Origin: an uncultured Prevotellaceae bacterium
GTDB taxonomy: Bacteria; Bacteroidota; Bacteroidia; Bacteroidales; Bacteroidaceae
Assembly: GCA_947167935.1 (NCBI GenBank)
Contig: CAMVJU010000003.1
Span: 86,534 to 150,533 of the forward strand
Length of the DNA: 64,000 nt
Direction: 5' to 3'
A program made the translations under genes and the position numbers. Below the pieces are notes generated by a model, which saw nothing but the letters and a program-made list of their open reading frames with translations, did no database searches and had not been told where the DNA came from. How positions within the stretch are numbered: the first letter of the stretch is position 1; each line of letters starts with the position of its first letter. Below are positions 26,101-33,125 of this stretch, piece by piece.

Positions 26101-29100
26101 GCACCGTTCTTCATGCCTTGCTGCACAACATTGATGGTAGGATTGGAGCGATACTGTCGGATCATCTTTGCACTATACAGGTATTCCGACTTAACGTTAT
26201 CAACCACCATCGAGTCTTTCTTCATCTTTTCCTCGATGGCGTTGGTGGCATCAATCATTGGCAGGTTCTGGGCAAAGACCGGCTCATTGTCGTATTCGGT
26301 GCCGCCCACGAACTTGATGCTTTCCACCTTGTACTTCAGCGGGGGCAGCATGGCTGAGAACTCACCCGTCTTCTCATCGGTCGTGATATAAATGAAATAG
26401 GTGTCGTCGTGGTCGCCACCGGCACGGTAGGCCGTGCTCTGGATTCTGTCGGTGGCACTCTGCACGGGGATGTTCTCAGTGCCGAAGGTGCCGTCGCCGT
26501 GGCTGTCGACAATATAGTTGAACGAGCATTGCGACTCCTTGCCCAAGCTGAGCTTGATGGTGGCCTTACCCAGGCGGTTCACGCTGCGGTTGAAGCCTAC
26601 GGGCTCGTTCAGGTCGGTGAAGCCGCCGTTGATACGGCCGGTGACGTTGACCAGCGTGGAGTCGACGAAGTTGACGGTCTCGGCACGCTTGAAGTCGTAG
26701 GTCGAGCCATCGAGCGGGAACGAGGTGAACTTGTGTCCGTTCATGTAGCACTCTATCAGGTGTTTGCCGATAGGCACGGCAATCTCGAACTCGCCGTTGG
26801 CATCGCTGTACACGCCCTCTTTCGCCTGTACCAGCGAGCCGTCGATCATAAACTGGACGCTATCCACGGGAATGTTAGTGTTCAGGTAGGTCACCTTACC
26901 ACGTACGGGGAATGACGACACGTCGGTGAAGTCGTAGCTGTTGAGCGTCAGGCTGCCGTTGCCGATGAAGCCGTTGCGCGACAGGGGCGAGAACTCGTGG
27001 ATGCCGCGAGTCGGCGTGATGGTGTAGGTGGAGCCACTGCCCACGAAGGGTATGCCGCGGATGATGTACTCACCGTTCTCGTTGGTCACGGCATAGCGCG
27101 ACAGCTGGTTGTCGACGGGCACGATACTGGATGCAGAGATGTTGTTGCCCACCTTGGCATGACGGCCATTCGGCATGTCGTTGGCGTAGGATGCATCGAA
27201 GACGTAGCGGCTCAGCCCTTCGTCCAAAGGCCAGTAGAGTGCCAAGCCCTGCTCACGGCCGTTCAGCACGCGGTCGGTATAGTTGTCTTTCTCCTTGTCG
27301 GTCAATATGTGATTCCATACACGTACCTCGGCAAGGTTGCCACGGAAAGCCTCGTCAGTCTCCAGGTATTTGCAACCGCCCACAGAGAACGGCAGTGTGG
27401 TTTCACTACCAACCACCTCAGTAATCATATTGGGGAAGTAGTTCTTCTTTCCGAAATCGGTAGATAGGTTATAAGCGGTCAAGACAGTCTCCTGGGAGGT
27501 TCCATCGGGCATATACATGCAAATGCCGTTGTAGATATAGCAGCCATCGGGAATCTCACCCTTCTGATTTTCCACGAAGTGGTGTTGCTTGTCAGAGACA
27601 TGGTCACCAGTTCCTATCAGCTTGAAATTGTCATCGACCGACAACGAAATGCTCTCGCCCGAATACTGGCAGCCAACCAGCGAATAGATGCCGGAAGGAA
27701 TGGTCAGGCCTGAGTCGTACAACGATCCTGTCCATGAGTGATCAATGTACTCTACTGGCTCAGGAAGCTGTATGGTCTTTGAAAAAGCACGGTACCAGAG
27801 GTAGTGTGATGATGTGCTCCACCATCCAGCACTGACCTGTTCGTAGCCATCGGCGTACATCTTGTCATTGTTTGCGTTCTTGTCATCGCTGGTACAGAAC
27901 ACCCAGGTCTGATACTCATCGCTATAGTAGGACTCCGACCCGCCGTCATTGATAGCCGTGTCGTCCTCAATAAAGACCTTGATGGCTTTGTATTCTGATA
28001 TGATCTTTTCTGATTTCGTGATGGGTCCCGTCTTCTCATAAAGAAGTTTGTAGCCATCGCCTTGCCGGCTGCCTAAGAGAAGACGTCCGAGACCAGGAAT
28101 CTCACCAATGACGGCTCCCTCGCTGAGTCCGCCATCAGGACGCACAAACATCTGCACGGTGTAGTCCTTGTCGCTGCCGAATACCTTGGCCATCTCGGCA
28201 CTGTCTGCCTCCCATGCAATACCCGTCGAGGCGCCATCGACATACTGCGAGGCACCCTTCACCACGTTGTCATCGCCGGTATTCGAGGGACGCAGCGAGA
28301 GACGCACGTCCTCGACAGCCGAACCCGAGCCGAAGGTGACACGGCCCGAGATGACACCGCGTGCCTGACAGAAGCCCACGTCGTAGAGGGTGTTCTGCAG
28401 CGTGTTGCCGCTGTATACCTCAATCTTGTACTCGTAGTAGTAGCCTGGCTGTACGGTGTTGTCCTCGTAGGTGTAGAGTTCCGATGTGCCATTGGCAGTA
28501 TGGATGCGCATAAACTCGCTGCTGCTGTTGACATAGCGGCGCGAAAGGACGTAGGTGCTGTTTTCCGAACCTATCTGGTTGGCAGTCCACGACAGGCGCA
28601 CTGTAGCATCGTGCGTGCCCTTCGTGGCCTCAAAAGTCTTCACCTGGGAGCCGGAAAGCAGACCCGCATAGACGGCATCGCTCTCAAAATGATACTTGTC
28701 GTTGACCAGCGACAGGCGCACCTTGTACTGATAGCGCGTGGAGACGTTGGGTAGGTCACTATCGACAAACGACAGCGAGGCGCCGGCTGCAGGCTGGGCA
28801 TCGCCGGTGACGCTGCCATACTCAGTCCAGTCGCCTTCCTCGGTAGTTTTGCGCAACACCTTGAAGTTGACGGTAGCGGCCTCGGTCGGCACACGGGAAT
28901 ACTGCCAGGTGAGCTTCACTTTATCGGTCACACTGATATCCTGCTGCAGGGTGTGGATTGCCATGCTGGGAGCGGTGCTCATACCGTCGGAGATGCTGTA
29001 ACCCAGCTTGGCCAGCAGGGCGTCGTCAGGACTGTTCAACATGCCTGAGTTGATGCTCTTGCCTATCCAGTCCTTGGGCACATTGAGCACCATATACTTG

Positions 29101-30236
29101 TAGTACGCACCTGCCTGCACGCCATCGTCGGTGTAGCTCATGGAAGTGCCACTATTGTCAAGGTTGCCGCGGCGGCTCCACGACTTGCCCGACTGGATGT
29201 TGCCGCTGGCATCGGTCTCTATCCTGTAGATATAAGGTGTACACGACATATAGTTGCCGTCGGTGGGCTGCGACCACGACAGCACCGTGGTCTTGTCAAA
29301 CTGGCGGTATTCAGTCGTGATGCTTCCTGGCACGGGAACCACCTGGAACACGTTGTTCTTGTTGTAGGCACTCGATTCACTCCAGAAGTCGGCCTTCGGG
29401 TCTTTCACACCCTGACGGGCCGTGACATTCACGTCGATGCGTTTGGGATTGCCAACCGACTCGGGGATAGTGGTGTTGTAGCTCTTTGCCAGGTTTTTGT
29501 CGCAGTCGAAAGACTCCTTCACGGTCTCCTTGCTGCCGTCCTGCTTATAGAAAATGTAGGCGACGTCGTAGGTGCAGTAACGGGCGCGCACATCGTTGAC
29601 CTTGCTCGGAATGTCGTCGGGCAGCTTCGGCGTGGTGAACCTGATATTGTCGGCACCGGTGCGCTCACACGTGTATTTGCCGGCATCGATGGCATCCATG
29701 CCCAGCGTGCTGCCAATCTCGCACTCGTAGCGCAGCACCTTCGTGTACCAGTCATCGTTGTTGTGCTGGAAGTAATAGTATATCTTCCACGTGCCGCCGG
29801 CCAGTTCGGCAGGGAAGTAGAAGTCCACCTTGGCCGTCATATAGTGGTTGTCGCTGCCCCACTTCGTCAGCCAGAAGCTTTGCTCCGAGGTGCCTATCTG
29901 CTGGTCGCCCATCTGCGAGTTGGTGAACCACGCCTTGGCATTGGCCTCACAGATGTAGGCCTTCACCTCTGCCGTCTGGCTCTCATCATCGCCCTGGTTG
30001 ACATACTTCAGGTACATCAGGTCGATGGTCTTGCTACCATTCGTGGCATAGACATGACCACCCTTGGAGTAGGTGTTGCTATAGTCAAGGTCGGCGAGGA
30101 ACACCTCAAGGCACAGGTGGTCGCCCGAGGTGTAAGCATAGTACTTGCTTTCGTTGAGCACCCAGTCGCTGGCCTGGACGCGCAGTGCCGTCATAGCCAA
30201 AAGGATTGACAGCAGTAGATAGATTCTTGTCTTCAT
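20145..30236 (-). CDS. Giant (3363-residue) secreted LamG/Fn3-type surface protein with C-terminal sorting tail
   Basis: This single uninterrupted ORF of 10 kb starts with a signal peptide ('LLLSILLAMTALRVQA'). The N-terminal 650 residues contain Fn3-like beta-sandwiches. A LamG-type domain spans about 655-1030 ('FRGNLAEVRVWNH', 'LYWPLDEG'), and a carboxypeptidase-regulatory-like domain lies at about 1107-1165. Two more LamG domains lie at about 2280-2445 and 2510-2660 ('DEIRIWGAAL'), after a bacterial-Ig-like segment near 2230. The last 45 residues ('YTLQGFKIGRRP', 'PGIYIHRGE') match the tail shared by other secreted proteins here. It is probably an adhesin or glycan-binding surface protein; no catalytic motif is recognised. 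A TCACCTC tract encodes 'RPSPLTSHYTP' near residue 3205. Confidence 0.82.
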   Translation of the reverse strand: MKTRIYLLLSILLAMTALRVQASDWVLNESKYYAYTSGDHLCLEVFLADLDYSNTYSKGGHVYATNGSKTIDLMYLKYVNQGDDESQTAEVKAYICEANAKAWFTNSQMGDQQIGTSEQSFWLTKWGSDNHYMTAKVDFYFPAELAGGTWKIYYYFQHNNDDWYTKVLRYECEIGSTLGMDAIDAGKYTCERTGADNIRFTTPKLPDDIPSKVNDVRARYCTYDVAYIFYKQDGSKETVKESFDCDKNLAKSYNTTIPESVGNPKRIDVNVTARQGVKDPKADFWSESSAYNKNNVFQVVPVPGSITTEYRQFDKTTVLSWSQPTDGNYMSCTPYIYRIETDASGNIQSGKSWSRRGNLDNSGTSMSYTDDGVQAGAYYKYMVLNVPKDWIGKSINSGMLNSPDDALLAKLGYSISDGMSTAPSMAIHTLQQDISVTDKVKLTWQYSRVPTEAATVNFKVLRKTTEEGDWTEYGSVTGDAQPAAGASLSFVDSDLPNVSTRYQYKVRLSLVNDKYHFESDAVYAGLLSGSQVKTFEATKGTHDATVRLSWTANQIGSENSTYVLSRRYVNSSSEFMRIHTANGTSELYTYEDNTVQPGYYYEYKIEVYSGNTLQNTLYDVGFCQARGVISGRVTFGSGSAVEDVRLSLRPSNTGDDNVVKGASQYVDGASTGIAWEADSAEMAKVFGSDKDYTVQMFVRPDGGLSEGAVIGEIPGLGRLLLGSRQGDGYKLLYEKTGPITKSEKIISEYKAIKVFIEDDTAINDGGSESYYSDEYQTWVFCTSDDKNANNDKMYADGYEQVSAGWWSTSSHYLWYRAFSKTIQLPEPVEYIDHSWTGSLYDSGLTIPSGIYSLVGCQYSGESISLSVDDNFKLIGTGDHVSDKQHHFVENQKGEIPDGCYIYNGICMYMPDGTSQETVLTAYNLSTDFGKKNYFPNMITEVVGSETTLPFSVGGCKYLETDEAFRGNLAEVRVWNHILTDKEKDNYTDRVLNGREQGLALYWPLDEGLSRYVFDASYANDMPNGRHAKVGNNISASSIVPVDNQLSRYAVTNENGEYIIRGIPFVGSGSTYTITPTRGIHEFSPLSRNGFIGNGSLTLNSYDFTDVSSFPVRGKVTYLNTNIPVDSVQFMIDGSLVQAKEGVYSDANGEFEIAVPIGKHLIECYMNGHKFTSFPLDGSTYDFKRAETVNFVDSTLVNVTGRINGGFTDLNEPVGFNRSVNRLGKATIKLSLGKESQCSFNYIVDSHGDGTFGTENIPVQSATDRIQSTAYRAGGDHDDTYFIYITTDEKTGEFSAMLPPLKYKVESIKFVGGTEYDNEPVFAQNLPMIDATNAIEEKMKKDSMVVDNVKSEYLYSAKMIRQYRSNPTINVVQQGMKNGAFGEHKIGVTNLDNSLDSVQVVKYTSNGYEYVYQYPLFQQDKLYDFDISVSEQYTNLDTKKEYKEIPRDAVFTIMNDASATTTIFAEKATINGEEVEVGEAYTTLNIQVVPDSTGHIAYQWDGGFPNLAAGNLRNLSIGVKIDGRTTMWQAPNSKTEALDLILLGSIGSGTNFVTSGPDDVNMVIRRPPGSTSVASATQKTLTSYAHTEVYNNSSEKDGGGFYLSETPTWEIVSGEVLGFAVMAKSKFKFVSQQTVTGYDTYSDKDTEVDDHSYTVSEQMTTPSSMVIDLATMSFAPEGGDTYVGRATNLLFSKGRILGLFKQEDGTFKLEEKSGITVSQSFGTTFVYPQAYILNTLIPNWEEIIRTKLEEGHITGNHWDLSNTPVVPGKVMYYTKYTPEDEEYGHTNGDRDYWTSDQMAAANGYPSYRMIDGTESKDAKDEVEYAINQIRLWKQRIADNEEDKLTAFNDNDCFIDNYSIASGTKISQTTENSTKKGYTHSHSYTHTVSIDNKYGPLVNDAGFNVLFNYTDNSGTGYSNDTLTTRTSTVAWTMSDGDVRTALSVDVYKSPAGWGPIFRTRGGQTVNPYEGASYTKFYQKGTQLNEATMKVENPQLKVKGSSELTDVPTGSDAKFVLQLSNQSETNDICNYVLQVKEGSNPNGAILLVDGAVLSNGKDGRLIKMKGGETVEKTLIVRQSDPSIIDYEDIVVQLKSEKDPSIESDKVTLRVHFVPSSAHVDLAVDHTVLNQEYLKDNGGIIAKMYNLDRQDKNLQGIRLRFRRKGTDTWNVVKQWTTVDSLLTMGYEPMPQGSQFADSVAFAEDGLYELQAQTFGKYGNDDVTYESNIIEVTQDTHGPKILGMVSPEDGWLTYMNRNNMHIRFNEVLNGNSLSKSDNFRIEGGLNNAVATSAPDVAAQLNGKRIETDAMYDLANYDYAFDLWFYRQGDGTIVSVGTDDNLLSLSTHDDGMLRARIGNEDAVYDTNTRIPDNQWVYMALNYDRKDADNPENRITMLYATANDKKPIYVGENVIAKDLSSHGKLGIGGDGMTGMIAGLSIWNSEVTATELYEKRLEKRASYTPGLVGYWRMDEGHGTQITDLARSRHMHMDSESWYINNENRAAHLSGEEGSPLKVDISTFNPAKTDNFAFEMWFRGDEADNNDAATLVSVENTVIGFSDGKLILTTTNNEITLSDNNYCDGNWHHLAFNVRRGTSAIAYIDGQAVKVLPEASVPGFSSHYLTIGGAYDGDAEINRFTGDVDEIRIWGAALDGALISKRMYERMDNSYPGLVGYFPMEEINRNEQGTVITTFSTANFGQKDSQLKIANSQSPTQALNAPALKPGSTRLRMEDTQFNFTVSADQVYFSFPDTSLPLMDGNDFVAKVDFIKDEHGNNSETAEWMFHADFASVDWRNGNQQLFPTTHYKKWNEELSYIIPIYNRTGQPQSYEISGLPTWMTVDKPIGTIENDQDYLEFYIGKMVPVGKYVVYVYLTDHLGIRRVQQCNITVEGDEPEWAVDEDRYESNMTLTGQVYIDDKICEYTESVVAAFDDMGLCCGVARPKYVSTRDAYYVDMIVYGAAPTDLSTGQRNLTFKMYDATTGIIYPIVELTMPDGEKSTNLMYTPDAIIGTYDNPVAFRSTDNVLQTVSLPKGWTWMSLYVQPESTAIRDILPKASKDLKKFQIVKGKTAFASVASDGSKVDGTLTDMEPGNMYKVQVSSNTSLDIFGKTIDVAERAQTIRNGYNWIGTLSGNVMSLDEAFADLRPEVGDMVKSRRAYAIFGSRGTWEGILESIVPGEGYIYESKAATAKTFHYPRTFAGTAHGRRLSSRPSPLTSHYTPVDDSQFPDNMAFITVVEKNNERIEDAEVGAFINGECRGAIGFSGGYYFLTVMGSSADDKDATIELRVYHNGQEYVIENEKYFVSDGAYGTLEQPYVLDLDKVSQGIHTVSVSADDDTEWYTLQGFKIGRRPIQPGIYIHRGETVVIKTKK

Positions 30237-30261
30237 ATCTTCGTTTTTTAGTTATTGTTTC

Positions 30262-30402
30262 CTAATCGGCGAGATCAGCACTATACGTGGTAGAGCCGTC
30301 GTATTTGATATTCCCTTGGTCGTTGCCGTATGAATTGGCAAAAAACGTTGCTGTCTTCACATTGACAGACACACATTCTGGTGTGTTGTATCTCTTTTTC
30401 AT
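30262..30402 (-). CDS. Small 46-residue ORF coupled to the BspA-like gene (not in ORF track)
   Basis: An ATG at 30402 overlaps the stop of the BspA-like gene by 4 nt (ATGA), and the frame runs 46 codons to a TAG. The protein begins 'MKKRYNTPECVSVNVKTA' and ends 'TYSADLAD'. It has no signal peptide. The form 'MKK.Y..PE...V.VKTA' is one I recognise from many tiny, uncharacterised proteins of Bacteroides and Prevotella. The overlap and the family look support a real gene. Function is unknown. It sits between the BspA-like and giant LamG genes and is probably on the same transcript. Confidence 0.6.
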   Translation of the reverse strand: MKKRYNTPECVSVNVKTATFFANSYGNDQGNIKYDGSTTYSADLAD

Positions 30403-31631
30403 TTGATCACGTATTTCTTTCCATTATTCATATAAATTCCCTTTGTGCTTGGTTTGCCGCTAAGTCGTCGACCACTTAGGTCATACCACTCTCCATCATT
30501 TGGTGAGGGATTGGTAGTGAGGCTCCCTATCCCCGTTTCTTCGTCTGGGAAACTAATCTCCAAACGGGTGCCTGATATGCTTGACAGCCAGCTCGTGGGG
30601 ATTTGCAGATAGGCTTTATTCGCTCCAATTGTACCATCTGAGGTGCGATAGAAGGCACCATCCTTCAAAATCAGGTTTGTATATTCAACATCGTTTGTGG
30701 TAACGGTAGAAGTTATGCCTGTCGCTGATGTGACGCCTACGAGCAGGTTTTTCTCATAGAGAACATTATCACCTATGGCTTGGGTGTTTTTTTCATCTTT
30801 TATAAGGTCTGAAAACGGATAATCTGAACGTTGCAAGTTTGCATAGCCACAGCTACTATTCGTACGGTGAATGAGCACGCCCTTACCAGGAACAAGATAG
30901 CGTACACGCTGAATATGAATATAATTGTGGTCATCCCCTTCTTCTTCGTCAGCTACATAGAAGAGCATATTGGAACCGTTATCCACGTCAACAAATGTAG
31001 CACTTCCACAATAGGTAATAAGCTCCTTGTTTATCGGGAAATGACCATATACTTTTGCTTTGCCAAATACTTGGTCATCAGTTATAAGTTTTGCTGGAAT
31101 TCTGATGTCGACATGCTCGGTCAGAATGTATATATGATTTTCATCCTCTTCATACTCCCATTTTAACTTCTTCCACGATTCAGATGTTCCAGTGTAGCCT
31201 TCAATATCGATTGTTTCAAGCGGACTGTTTGCCCCTATGCTATTCAACAGGGCTTCCATGTTAGCCACCGACATTCTACCACCCATATTTATCTCAGTCA
31301 GTGTGCTAGTTCTGCCAAATAGACTACCTTCAAACGAAGGATTACCACCATCGATAGTCAGGGATGTCAGGGGCTTATTATCATTTCGAGCATTGCTGAA
31401 TGCCCCACTTCTCACTGTAGTGACAGTAGCAGGAATGGTGAGGTCTTCAGCACGCTGGCCATAATCTAATGTCAATCCATCAATGATGGTTTTCCCTTGA
31501 TCTTCATACGTGAAGTATTCTACATTATTCTGGGCATAGCCCGCCATTGTTCCTGCCACCAGCATAAGCAGGAGCCCGAAGGCCCGTGCCATCAGTGTCA
31601 TTTTAGTTTTTGTCTTGTTCATCATATACAC
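30399..31631 (-). CDS. BspA-like secreted protein with C-terminal sorting tail
   Basis: This is a 410-residue protein with a signal peptide ('FGLLLMLVAGTMAGYAQ'). The next 120 residues look like BspA-type (Treponema pallidum-type) leucine-rich repeats ('LTIPATVTTVRSGAFSNA', 'LTSLTIDGGNPSF', 'LTEINMGGRM'). The middle is beta-rich and unassigned. The end, 'YDLSGRRLSGKPSTKGIYM', is the best example in this window of the shared tail. BspA proteins bind host or matrix proteins in other species; the role here is not known. Met4 (31622) is an equally good start. A promoter box lies at 31708-31715. Confidence 0.75.
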   Translation of the reverse strand: MYMMNKTKTKMTLMARAFGLLLMLVAGTMAGYAQNNVEYFTYEDQGKTIIDGLTLDYGQRAEDLTIPATVTTVRSGAFSNARNDNKPLTSLTIDGGNPSFEGSLFGRTSTLTEINMGGRMSVANMEALLNSIGANSPLETIDIEGYTGTSESWKKLKWEYEEDENHIYILTEHVDIRIPAKLITDDQVFGKAKVYGHFPINKELITYCGSATFVDVDNGSNMLFYVADEEEGDDHNYIHIQRVRYLVPGKGVLIHRTNSSCGYANLQRSDYPFSDLIKDEKNTQAIGDNVLYEKNLLVGVTSATGITSTVTTNDVEYTNLILKDGAFYRTSDGTIGANKAYLQIPTSWLSSISGTRLEISFPDEETGIGSLTTNPSPNDGEWYDLSGRRLSGKPSTKGIYMNNGKKYVIK

Positions 31632-31697
31632 ATTATTTATAATATTACTTCATTTTTTGACAGGGGAAGTAAAATTGTTTTTTGTTAATAATTCATT

Positions 31698-31946
31698 TTA
31701 GATGCTGCAAAGATAGTTCTTTTTAGTGAATTCACCAAATATGTAGCTAAAATTCGTACGATGCACAAATGATAAAGCCCCCGAAAAAGGGGGCTTAACG
31801 TAATAAGTAAGTTCGTAAGTTTCACACACACTCCACCTGCATACTGTTGAGGTGAGTGATGTTGCAGATCTGTGGGGAATAAACTCCATTGAGTCATCTT
31901 TGTAGTGGTGAACCGTGCCTTTTGTGGTTTTTACTAAGTCTTTCAT
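31698..31946 (-). CDS. Doubtful small ORF, possibly a degraded small Bacteroidota gene
   Basis: The frame begins 'MKDLVKTTKGTVHHYKDD' then 'SMEFIP', which looks like the N-terminus of small uncharacterised Bacteroidota proteins. After about 45 codons it loses that character and runs through the GC-rich hairpin at 31775-31796. It is best read as a small gene whose 3' part is degraded or frameshifted. The longer ATG at 31970 is less convincing. Confidence 0.3.
   Translation of the reverse strand: MKDLVKTTKGTVHHYKDDSMEFIPHRSATSLTSTVCRWSVCETYELTYYVKPPFSGALSFVHRTNFSYIFGEFTKKNYLCSI
31708..31738 (-). promoter_or_regulatory. Bacteroidota promoter of the BspA-like gene
   Basis: On the minus strand TTG (31736-31738), a 20-nt spacer and TATCTTTG (31708-31715) match the consensus. 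It lies 76 nt upstream of the first ATG. Confidence 0.65.
31775..31796. terminator. GC-rich hairpin (AAGCCCCC/GGGGGCTT)
   Basis: A perfect 8-bp stem with a 6-nt loop of A and G. The stem matches the one at 33069-33096. There is no long T run on either side, so strength as a terminator is uncertain. Confidence 0.5.
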
Positions 31947-31978
31947 ATTCAGATGTTCAAATAATTTCAATTGTAACG

Positions 31979-32116
31979 AAACGAACGAAATAACTCATAA
32001 CGTTAAGCCTCGGATTTGAGGCCAATATTTAATATATTACTATAGTAATATATTAAATATTGAAGTTTACTTTCTTTTCTCATGGAGCTTATCGTTATGA
32101 GTTATTTCGTTCGTTC
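31979..32116. repeat. Nested palindrome: 21-bp inverted repeat enclosing a perfect 38-nt palindrome
   Basis: CGAACGAAATAACTCATAACG (31982-32002) has its exact reverse complement at 32093-32113, with further pairing outward after one bulge. Inside is a perfect A/T palindrome (32024-32061) and a small GCCTC/GAGGC stem. The whole could extrude as a cruciform. It may be the end of a mobile element or an excision scar. Confidence 0.85.
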
Positions 32117-32129
32117 GTTATGTTCTCGC

Positions 32130-32327
32130 TTACTTCATCTCATTCTCGAAGGCCATCACGTAGCCCAGGATCACGTCGTTCATGGTGCAAGATCTCCGCC
32201 TCGGCATATCGACCCTTTCCGATGTGAGCGAAAATTTTCGCCCACATTCACTTTCCCAGGCTGGCTCCATGTTTCGGATGGCTTTCAGGATGTCCTTATG
32301 GGGCTTTCCCTGCAAAGTTAGGGACAA
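32130..32327 (-). pseudogene. Fragment resembling a Rha-family phage regulatory protein
   Basis: The frame reads 'GKPHKDILKAIRNMEPAWE' then 'GRKFSLT', which is the conserved N-terminal signature of Rha-type phage regulators (with the usual form 'hkdv..aIrnmep.W....g.kF.l'). Sequence after this no longer follows the family and ends within 65 codons, and the start lacks an ATG. This is a truncated remnant, not a working gene. It suggests past insertion of a phage or integrative element. A TAACTTTG box overlaps its first codons. Confidence 0.4.
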
Positions 32328-32374
32328 TTTGATGGTCAGGAAAAGACATGAAACAGTAGTTTTTTCAAAAAAGT

Positions 32375-32457
32375 GCCTCCAAAATTTCGTGCGGGGCTTC
32401 CAAAATTTCGTGCGGAGCCTCTTTTTTTCGCTCAGGAGCCTCTTTTTTTGCTAAAGA
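32375..32457. repeat. 21-nt tandem repeat, about four units (family A, locus 3)
   Basis: Units start at 32375, 32396, 32417 and 32438 with cores GCCTCC, GCTTCC, GCCTCT and GCCTCT, each followed by an A/T run and, in the first three, a short CG-containing tail. The last is 20 nt. Offset by a few bases they read GGAGCCTC(C/T), the same core as the arrays at 4187-4249 and 16532-16615. Confidence 0.75.
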
Positions 32458-32576
32458 GCCTCCTGTTAACCCAAGCTGCAAAACTCGGCGCAGCATACCT
32501 CCCCTCGGGGAGGCAGGAGGGGGTCACCGCCCTGACCACCACCAGTTGCATGGGCTACGGCCCCATCTAAAGGACG

Positions 32577-32660
32577 AAAATCTTCAAAAATCTGACAAAA
32601 AATAGGAATAGTCTGCCCCTACCGGTAAACCTCTATTTTTGGTTGATTTTTGAAGATTTT
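32577..32660. repeat. Long inverted repeat (AAAATCTTCAAAAATC arms)
   Basis: A 16-nt perfect arm (32577-32592) has its reverse complement at 32645-32660. With mismatches the pairing continues inward through AAAAATAG/CTATTTTT, giving a stem near 28 bp with a loop containing ACCGGT. It could act as a terminator or be part of a mobile-element end. Confidence 0.75.
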
Positions 32661-32674
32661 TGTTGTTGAACTAG

Positions 32675-32827
32675 GGCATACACCGTCCCGAACAGACAAA
32701 CCGGCTGCGCACCATGCTGAATATCGTGCTCTCAATGGTCACCATCAATCTGAAGGACTACCGCGATGCCGACACGTCGGCGATAGCGATACTTTCGCCC
32801 GACACGTTCGTAAGCAAATACTTGTAA
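32675..32827 (+). pseudogene. 3' fragment of an unidentified gene
   Basis: Just after an in-frame TAG, a 50-codon frame reads in a protein-like way ('LRTMLNIVLSMVTINLKD', 'IAILSPDTFVSKYL') to a TAA. Codon choice looks coding and the end looks like a natural C-terminus, but there is no start signal and I do not recognise the family. It is probably the tail of a gene cut by the adjacent inverted repeat. Confidence 0.35.
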
Positions 32828-33068
32828 GTAGGCCTTTCCCACACACCGAAATAATATCCGCCGAGATTCCCCAAGGAGTCCCGGCGGTTTCGTTTCCTGG
32901 CGCACGGAGCGGCGGGGCGAGCGTTATCCGTTTTGTCTCAAGTGATATTCGACGTTTGCGCTGTGCGCGGCGACACGGGCGGCGGGGGCGACGGAAACGG
33001 GCCGGAAGTGTTAAAATGTGAAATTTAGGGGGGCAAAACGCTCGAACACAACGAATACCACACACAAC

Positions 33069-33096
33069 GATAAGCCCCCAATTTCGGGGGCTTATC
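33069..33096 (-). terminator. Terminator-like hairpin after the acidic-tailed gene
   Basis: GATAAGCCCCC and GGGGGCTTATC form a perfect 11-bp stem with a 6-nt loop, 30 nt past the stop of the gene at 33126-33950. No strong T run follows on the minus strand. Confidence 0.6.
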
Positions 33097-33125
33097 TTAT
33101 GAAAGGGGGATTCGTAAATAAGAGG

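Larger units (their letters stand above)
31639..33125. other. 1.5-kb region without an intact gene: repeats, palindromes and gene remnants
   Basis: Between the BspA-like gene and the acidic-tailed gene I see no full-length ORF with support. The region holds a promoter for the BspA-like gene, a small doubtful ORF, two GC-rich hairpins, a nested palindrome, a Rha-like remnant, a 21-nt repeat array, a CCTCCCCTCGGGGAGG palindrome (about 32498), a long inverted repeat, the 3' end of an unknown gene, and a GC-rich stretch (about 32880-33010) that differs in composition from its surroundings. Confidence 0.6.

Noticed and set aside
32745-33065. 106-residue minus-strand ORF in the GC-rich stretch
   Set aside because: It is rich in Arg and Pro with no recognisable motif, overlaps the unknown gene remnant, and has no start signal.
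31639-33125. Possible CRISPR array because of regularly spaced repeats
   Set aside because: Units are 21-nt tandem copies without distinct spacers, and there are no cas genes nearby.
31639-33125. Diversity-generating retroelement or retron in the gene-poor region
   Set aside because: No reverse transcriptase and no template/variable repeat pair were seen.
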